NCBI RefSeq assembly: GCF_027409185.1
Contig: NC_084474.1
Location: 11,401,382-11,465,381 of the forward strand
Origin: Cynocephalus volans
Lineage: Eukaryota > Chordata > Mammalia > Dermoptera > Cynocephalidae
DNA: 64,000 nt
Direction of reading: 5' to 3'
Position 1 is the first letter of the stretch, and the number at the start of each line of letters is the position of its first letter. Made by a program: the position numbers and the translations under genes. Below the pieces are notes generated by a model. It did not search any database and was not told where the DNA came from. It worked only from the letters and a program-made list of their open reading frames with translations. Of the stretch, positions 58,208 through 64,000 are shown piece by piece.

Positions 58208-58952
58208 CTGGGTTGGTTTGTTTTTTACATCACCAGTTTATTTGTGATTGCCTTCCTTTCAAACAGTTTCTATCCGTTGTCTCATTCTCAGTCTGAAAAT
58301 GGAAGCATTTTGTGGAACAGCTCCTCCTTTCTTTTAAAGCCATAGATGACACATTTAATAAATCACAGTCTTTCTAACTGTATGGTTTTATCGGGCAGTG
58401 ATTCTTATCCACCTCCCTATAGTCTGTTTCTAACTGTTCTTATGTCAGACGATTTGAAGCTGGCCTGGCCATTGTGAGCAGCATAGTTAATTCAGTTTTG
58501 CCTCTATTAAAGTTTGTCAGAAGCCTGGATGAGAAGCAAGTTCCTTTACATCACTAAATTAGAAGAGAAGACCACATTAAATAATATCCACTGTGGTCAA
58601 GATGAACAGCTCCTTTTCATGCATGCTTGGTGGCTGTATAAATTCACACAAACGTTTGGGAATTAATTTGGCAGTATAATTAAAAGAGTTGAGAAAGTAT
58701 TATTAACTTTATATTATTTCAAGACTTCTATTGCAGAAATCATCTAATACAGAAAAAAAGCTACCTAAAAAGAATATTGCAATTTTATTCGGAAAGGACA
58801 CAAAAATTAGAAACAAATTAGGTGTCTAAAATGGAACAATAATTAAGTAAACCATTGTATATTTAGTCTAAGGAAGATTTTATAGAAACAAAATGTATGG
58901 CAACATGGAAAAAATTTACTTTATATAATATTTAGTAAAAAAATCCTACAAC
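58208..58952. other. no recognised feature
   Basis: AT-rich; part (58.6-58.9 kb) may be old L1 but the evidence is weak. Confidence 0.35.
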
Positions 58953-59063
58953 TAGGGCTGACCGGTTAGCTCAGTTGGTTAGAGCGTGGTGCTATAACTC
59001 CAAGGTCAAGGGTTTGGATCCCTATACCGGCCAGCCCCCCCGCCCCCGCAAAAAAAAAAAAAA
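58953..59063 (+). mobile_element. monomeric CYN SINE, well preserved
   Basis: GGGCTGACCGGTTAGCTCAG to TATACCGGCCAGCC with A tail; target copies CCTACAACTA / CTCACAACTA. The body keeps good A and B box-like segments of a tRNA-Ile ancestor. Confidence 0.93.
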
Positions 59064-59637
59064 TCTCACAACTATGTACTCTATAATTACAGCTATGTAC
59101 AGGAACACATTTAAAAGTATCTTGCAAGGAACTGAACCAGCATAACAATAACTGAATTGTGAGGGTGGTAGGGTTACAGAATACTCATTTTTATTTCTTA
59201 ATTTTCAAATTTTACTTAACACAGTTATATAACTTAAAATTTAAAGTAATGCTTTACAATATGGCCATGCAATTTGATTTTGGAAAATCTTAATATATTG
59301 TCAAATTGCTTTGCAGGACAGTCGGTTGTAGCCTGAAACATGTACAAGAGCTCTGACTCCAGGGCATGGTCCCACCAGTGAGAGCTGTCTTTCGAAATGT
59401 CTTTGTTAATTTAGAAGCAAACATGTTTTGTTTCTGCTGTCATTCTTATCCTTTGATAGTAAGGTTTATGTTTATTGGACATTTGTGTACTCGCTTCGGA
59501 GAGTTACTTGGATCTTTGCCTATTTTTCTTCTGCTATTTTAGTATTTTTTCTAATTGGTTTACATAAGGTCTACATAGATGAAAGAATTAGTGGTCTTAC
59601 CATAGTGTTATTCTTATCTTCAATTTCTTCCTTTTAT
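59064..59637. other. no recognised gene; L1-like AT-rich text
   Basis: Likely decayed L1 (TTTTGGAAAATCTTAATATA, ATTGTCAAATTGCTTTGCAG) but not securely assignable. Confidence 0.35.
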
Positions 59638-59818
59638 TTTGATTTTATTTTATTTTATTTTTTAAAAGATGACCAATAAGGGGATCTTAACCCTTGACTT
59701 GGTGTTGTCAGCACCACTCTCAGCCAGTGAGCGAACTGGCCATCCCTATATAGGATCCGAACCCGTGGCCTTGGTGTTATCAGCACCTCACTCTCCCGAG
59801 TGAGCCACAGGCCGGCCC
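59638..59818 (-). mobile_element. dimeric CYN SINE
   Basis: Reverse dimer ending AGTGAGCCACAGGCCGGCCC, TSD CAATTTCTTCCTTTTA on both sides. Confidence 0.94.
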
Positions 59819-60109
59819 CAATTTCTTCCTTTTAATTGTTACAGAATATTTTGGGGTATAAAGATGTTTGAAATATTTTTCTGCATAAATCAATAATGTG
59901 GCTTTCATTATGATTTTTCTGAACATATGTAACCTTATACATTTTGTTATTTTTTAAAATTATAACATAGATACTGAAGAATGTTTAAGATGTGTGTGTG
60001 TGAAGAAATGTGACATTGCCAGCACTCCAGGAGCTCCCTTTCTCTCTTTTTTGCTTTTTGACCCCACTGTCACCTACTCTCTAGCCGTAGCTGCCTGGGG
60101 TAGGGATCC

Positions 60110-60580
60110 TCTATGGGGGCCCCCACTGGTATTCATGCCCATGTAATCCCTCCCTTGACTTGCTTCAAACCAATAGAATCCAGCGGAAGCCATGGGCTGC
60201 CACCTTTGAGATTAGGCCTGACTGTGGCCTCTGTTTCTCTCTCCCTCTCCTCTCCTCTTCCCTGTCCCTTTCCCAGCCCTCCTCTGGGGGAATCCAGATG
60301 CCATGCTGTGACCTGCGCTATGGAGAGGTCCATCGGGCAAGGAACTGATGTCTCCGGCAGACAGCCTCATCAGTGACCTTGGAAGCAGATCCTGCCCCCA
60401 TCCAGCTTGAGATGAATGCAGCCCCATGACACCTTGACTGTCCTGTGAGAGACCAGGAACCAGAGGCACCAGCTAGGCCATGCTGGAATTCCTGACCTAT
60501 GCAGCTGCAGCATAATAAATGTTATAAGCCCCTAAGTTTTATGACAATTTGTTATGCAGCAATAGATAATCATACATAAC
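60110..60580 (+). mobile_element. MLT1-like MaLR LTR
   Basis: MLT1 3' landmarks: GCAGCATAATAAATGTTATA, AGCCCCTAAGTTTTATGACA, TTGTTATGCAGCAATAGATA. The 5' boundary is approximate; a 60113-60376 frame is a chance reading of it. Confidence 0.7.
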
Positions 60581-60589
60581 TCATCTTGA

Positions 60590-62333
60590 TGGTAACAATT
60601 TACTTGTTTTTCTTTTTATTTACCATACAAATAGACCTCCCAAAAAAGTGAAAATTGATGTATAGGTATATCCTCCCATATGCATTATTTATGTCTTGCT
60701 TCTGCATATAATGATTGTAGGATTCCTCAGTCTGGTGGTGTGTAGTTAACAGTTTGTTTATTTTTGTTCCTGTGTGATTTTCCATTTTCAAACACACATC
60801 AATTTATTTACTTACTGTTGATGGGCATTTGACTTGTTTGTATTTTTGGTTATTGTGAACTATGGTGTTCTTAACATTCTAGTGCATGCACACTGATACA
60901 TATTTGCATTTATTTCTCTGGGATGTGTACCTAGGAGTGGAATTTTCTGGGTCATAAGATATTGATGTCTTCAAATCTCCAATACTAAACTATTTTCTGA
61001 AGTGTTATACTGTGGAATATACTAAAAAGCATATGTACTTCACAGGGCCTGGTTTTCCAAAGCCTTGCAATTTCAAATATTGACCTTGCAAGGACAGGAA
61101 ATTTCCCTCAGGCTATAAGTCTCTGTTGCAAGATAAGGATTGTGGCACAGCAGGTTGCTGGCTCAAAAGACAGACTAGTTACTGATCGTTATGTAAAGAT
61201 CCTGAGAAATTGCTGTTAAGAAGGAATGTTTGCTAAGATCAAAGTTTTGTCAATAGGACCACTTAATAGTCTACTGGAATGTCATCTGGCTTGTTTCACT
61301 GAAAGTTACCAGCCTATACTGTTAAACTATAACCCCACCTTTGTTCTCTTCCTGTAACTTCCTGGTCTGGAAAAATGAATGCAGGAAGAGAACCCCAATT
61401 TGGCGTTAATTTCCCAAGGAAGGAATGCCTCTCTCTTGAGGGTTCCAGTGGGAGATTAACCACATCGGGGTCTCTCACTGTTCAGTAGAGATGGGCTTTG
61501 AGTAATCCTTTGCATCCCCATCACCCAGGGGAAGTGAGGTGACAAATCCGTGGGGGGCAAAGCAACACAAAGCAACATTATACTATTCTCCCATAAGCAA
61601 ATCATTAAAGTTCTTTGGCTCTTGTTTTTCATCAATCCTTGTGAGTCTTCAAATATTTTAGCAATCAGAGGGGTATATGGTACTATCTCATAGTGGTTTT
61701 AATTTCCTTTACTTTTTTATGAAGTTGAGCAGCTTTTTCTATATTTATTGGCCATTGGGATTTCCTCTTTGTCAAGTATATATTTAAGTTTTTATTTTTT
61801 GTGGGTCAGCTGTGTTTTTCTTATTGATTTATAGACTTTTAAAAGTATGTTCTGCATATATGTTGCAAATATCTTCTCTCATTTTGTGGGATGTCCTTTT
61901 TTTACCCTTATGCCATATTTATTTGAACAAAATTTCATCTTGTTTAAGAAATCTTTCTCTACCAGAAGATCATGAAGATACTATTTTAAACATTTTTTTC
62001 CTCAGGTTTGTCTTTCACATTTAGGTCTTTAATCCTTTTTAAGTGCCCTTTTGGTTAGAAGTGAGATACAAGTCTCATCCATTTCTTTCCTACATAGATA
62101 CCTAATTGTCTCAACACCTTTTATTGAAAATTCTACCTTGCTCCACAGCTCTGCTTTGCTGTACATTATGCAACTGTCTCTGGGTTCTGTATTCTGCCCC
62201 ATTAGTCTATGTTTCTGTCCATGCACTAATACCACATTAACTCGATCGCTGTAGCTTCATAATGAGCTTTGGTATCTGGTAGAGCAAGCCCTTCTATCTC
62301 CTTCTGCATTTTCAGGAATGTCTTGGTTATTCT

Positions 62334-62335
<2 letters not shown>
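60590..62335 (-). mobile_element. old L1M fragment, minus strand
   Basis: Antisense L1 text: GGGCATTTGACTTGTTTGTA, TACCTAGGAGTGGAATTTTC, TATGTTGCAAATATCTTCTC and TTTATTGAAAATTCTACCTT. It is split by a solo LTR at 61011-61577. Confidence 0.75.
61011..61577 (+). mobile_element. 567-bp solo LTR with 6-bp TSD
   Basis: Bounded by TG...CA (TGTGGAATAT ... AAAGCAACA) and the 6-bp duplication TTATAC at 61005 and 61578. The interrupted L1 resumes cleanly on both sides. Six-base duplications are usual for class II ERVs and some class I groups. Family not recognised; it does not resemble the 282-bp LTR of the 31.8-kb provirus. Orientation is assumed. Confidence 0.75.
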
Positions 62336-62401
<66 letters not shown>

Positions 62402-62503
62402 TACACACACATATATGCACATATACATATATTTTAGAATCAGCTCATTCAGTTGCACACACACACACACAGAATCACACACACACACACTTGCACACAC
62501 AAA
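62336..62503. repeat. (TG)n facing (CA)n microsatellite pair
   Basis: About 31 TG units (62336-62397) are followed within 60 bp by two CA-rich tracts (62455-62503), so the two arms can pair with each other. Confidence 0.95.
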
Positions 62504-62551
62504 CTCTAAGGGTTTTGATTGGGATTGCATAAGCTAATTTAGAATTAATAT

Positions 62552-64000
62552 TGCTATAGATTGAATGCCACAACCCCCAACCTCACTGGTATAATCCCCA
62601 CTGTTAACTGTTGAGGGTGGGAAATCCTACTGTGGTAATCGAAAGGTGGGGTCTTACAGAAGTGATTAGATAGAAGTACCATGCCATAGTTAATGGATTA
62701 ATAAAGGTGGTCAGGGGTGCAGTTCTGAGGTCTTTAAAAGGAGAGTGCATGAGAAACTGTATTTCTTTCTGCTCTGCCATTTTCTGCCATATGAGACCCC
62801 TGGGTTACTGTCACCACCACCAAGGCCTTCACCAAATGTGTTCGTTCCCTGGACTTTGGACTTAGCCTCTGAAACTGTAAGCAATAAATTTTGTTTTCTT
62901 ATAAATTAACCAGTTCCAAGTATTTTATTATAAGCAACAGAAATGGACTAACACAGAAAATTGGTACCAGAGAAGTGGGGTGTTGCTTATAACAAATACT
63001 TGAAAATGTAGCTTTGGAAGTGGGTATTGAGGAGAGGCTGGAGAATTTGGAGGAAAAGGCTAGAAGAAGCCTACATGCTGGTGAAAGTTTAAAAGACAAG
63101 AAAACCAGGGAAGATTTGGAACTTTTTAGAAACTGGTTAAATGGTGATGAGCAGAATGTTGATAGAAATATGGACGGTAAAGGCCATTCTGAGAAGATCT
63201 CATATGTAAATAAGAAGGAGCTTTTGGAAAACTGGAGAGAAGATCACCCTTGCTATGATCTGGCAAGGAACTTAGCTGCATTGTGTCCATGCCCTAGGAC
63301 TTTGTGGAAGTTGGAACTTAAGAGTTGTGAACCAGGGTATTTGGTGGGAGAAATTTCTAAGCAGCAAAACATTAAGAAAGCTGCATGGATACTTGTAATA
63401 GCCTATACTGAATTATGGCAGCAAAGGCATGACATAAATCTAGGATTTAAAAAGAAAGCAGAGTGTAAAGATTTGGAAAATTTGCAGCCTGGACATGTGG
63501 TAGAGAATGAGAAAGCATTTTCAGGAAAAAAAATGCAATGGTACAGCAGAGGGACTTGTTGCCAAAGACATTAACATGGCTGTGAGGCAGCCAGGTACTA
63601 ATAGCCAAGACGATGGGAGAAAGGCCCTGAGGCATTGCAGAGATCTTGGAGGCTGAGTTTTCCACTACAGGCCCAGAGGCTTAGGGAGATGGAGTGGTCT
63701 TGGGGAACTGTTAACTGTTGAGGGTGGGAAATCCTATTACGGTAGTTGAAAGATGAGGCCTTGAAGAGGTGATTAGATGGTAGGACCACGCTGTAGTGAA
63801 TGGATTAAAAATTGTGGCCAGGGGTGTGGTTCTGAAGCTTTTGAAGGAGAGTGCATGAGGAACTCTCTCTCTTTCTGTTCTGTCATTTTCTGCCACATGA
63901 GACCTCTGGATCACTGTCACCTCCATCAAGGCCTTCACCAAATGTGTTCCCTGGACTTTGGACATTCCAGCCTCAGAAACTGTAGTCAATAAATTTCATT
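62552..64000 (+). mobile_element. MaLR element: 5' LTR, internal region and truncated 3' LTR
   Basis: The 5' LTR (62552-62955, TGCTATAGAT ... CTAACACA) has TTTAAAA, GAAACTGTAAGCAATAAA and an ERVL-type primer-site-like TGGTACCAGAGAAGTGG at 62962. The internal region follows the THE1/MST internal order (GACTTTGTGGAAGTTGGAAC, GGGAGAAATTTCTAAGCAGC, GGAAAATTTGCAGCCTGGAC, TACAGGCCCAGAGGC). The 3' LTR begins at about 63706, lacking its first 48 bp or so together with the end of the internal region, and runs off the window. Confidence 0.9.
63014..63574 (+). pseudogene. MaLR internal open frame (186 codons)
   Basis: An uninterrupted frame covers most of the MaLR internal sequence (starts MEVGIEERLENLEEKARRSL; contains DLARNLAALCPCPRTLWKLE). 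MaLR elements have no functional retroviral genes; their internal part is usually regarded as a gag relic or non-coding. The length is notable but could be chance in an element with few stops in this frame. Confidence 0.45.

Noticed and set aside
58953..59040. tRNA-Ile-like gene
   Set aside because: A and B box-like segments are present, but the A tail, flanking duplication and family membership show it is a CYN SINE; no CCA-ready acceptor stem is intact.
62226..62537. Frames coding for Thr-His and Val-Cys repeats
   Set aside because: They are translations of the TG/CA microsatellite.
1..64000. CRISPR array, bacterial operon or plasmid features
   Set aside because: All evidence points to mammalian repeat-rich DNA; no regular spacer-repeat pattern or prokaryotic gene order exists.

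Overview
The window is mammalian nuclear DNA and reads as intergenic or intronic sequence. I see no host protein-coding exon, no tRNA or rRNA gene and no CRISPR. Nearly all long open frames belong to transposable elements. Abundant tRNA-Ile-like SINEs, as monomers and as a characteristic dimer with a shorter second unit, match the CYN/t-CYN family known from colugos (Dermoptera). The host is therefore most likely a colugo such as Galeopterus; this rests on recognising the family, not on a database search.

Layout. 1-1600: 3' end of a L1 on the + strand. 1.98-2.74 kb: MLT2-like ERVL LTR. 3.96-4.57 and 7.50-8.05 kb: MaLR (MST/THE1-like) LTRs. 6.8-12.4 kb: old minus-strand L1 fragments riddled with CYN SINEs. 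13-27 kb: MIR and L2 relics plus CYN SINEs, a 28-bp perfect inverted repeat (25.4 kb) and a 100-bp mariner-like MITE (26.7 kb). 27.1-30 kb: an LTR-like block and unassigned sequence. 31.83-34.52 kb: a young, internally deleted endogenous betaretrovirus. 34.7-41.6 kb: old L1 interrupted by SINEs, a RPLP2 retropseudogene and a solo LTR. 41.6-48.15 kb: a full-length-class L1 on the minus strand with 16-bp target-site duplications. 49-49.8 kb: second MLT2-like LTR. 50-60 kb: mostly unrecognised sequence with L2, MER5A, Tigger and SINEs. 60.1-62.5 kb: MLT1-like LTR, L1 and a 567-bp solo LTR with 6-bp TSD. 62.55 kb to the end: a MaLR element with 5' LTR, internal part and truncated 3' LTR.

Three things stand out. 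(1) The provirus has two LTRs that read identical over 282 bp, a tRNA-Phe-type primer binding site, an open matrix-containing gag start and an open transmembrane-subunit env frame, but everything from early capsid through pol and SU is missing. It looks like a recent, defective element that may have been mobilised in trans. (2) Between its env frame and polypurine tract lies a two-fold-symmetric hairpin with paired GACGGG(T/C)AA and CCTA(A/G)GACA boxes, the hallmark of the Mason-Pfizer-type constitutive transport element. (3) The full-length L1 carries about 200 bp of extra 5' sequence inside its TSDs. This begins near the expected transcription start of a MaLR LTR and leaves the LTR exactly at a GTAAGC splice-donor site, as expected if a spliced LTR-initiated L1 chimeric RNA was retrotransposed.

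Limits: repeat boundaries without stated TSDs are approximate, family names are from recognition by eye, and no alignments were run.
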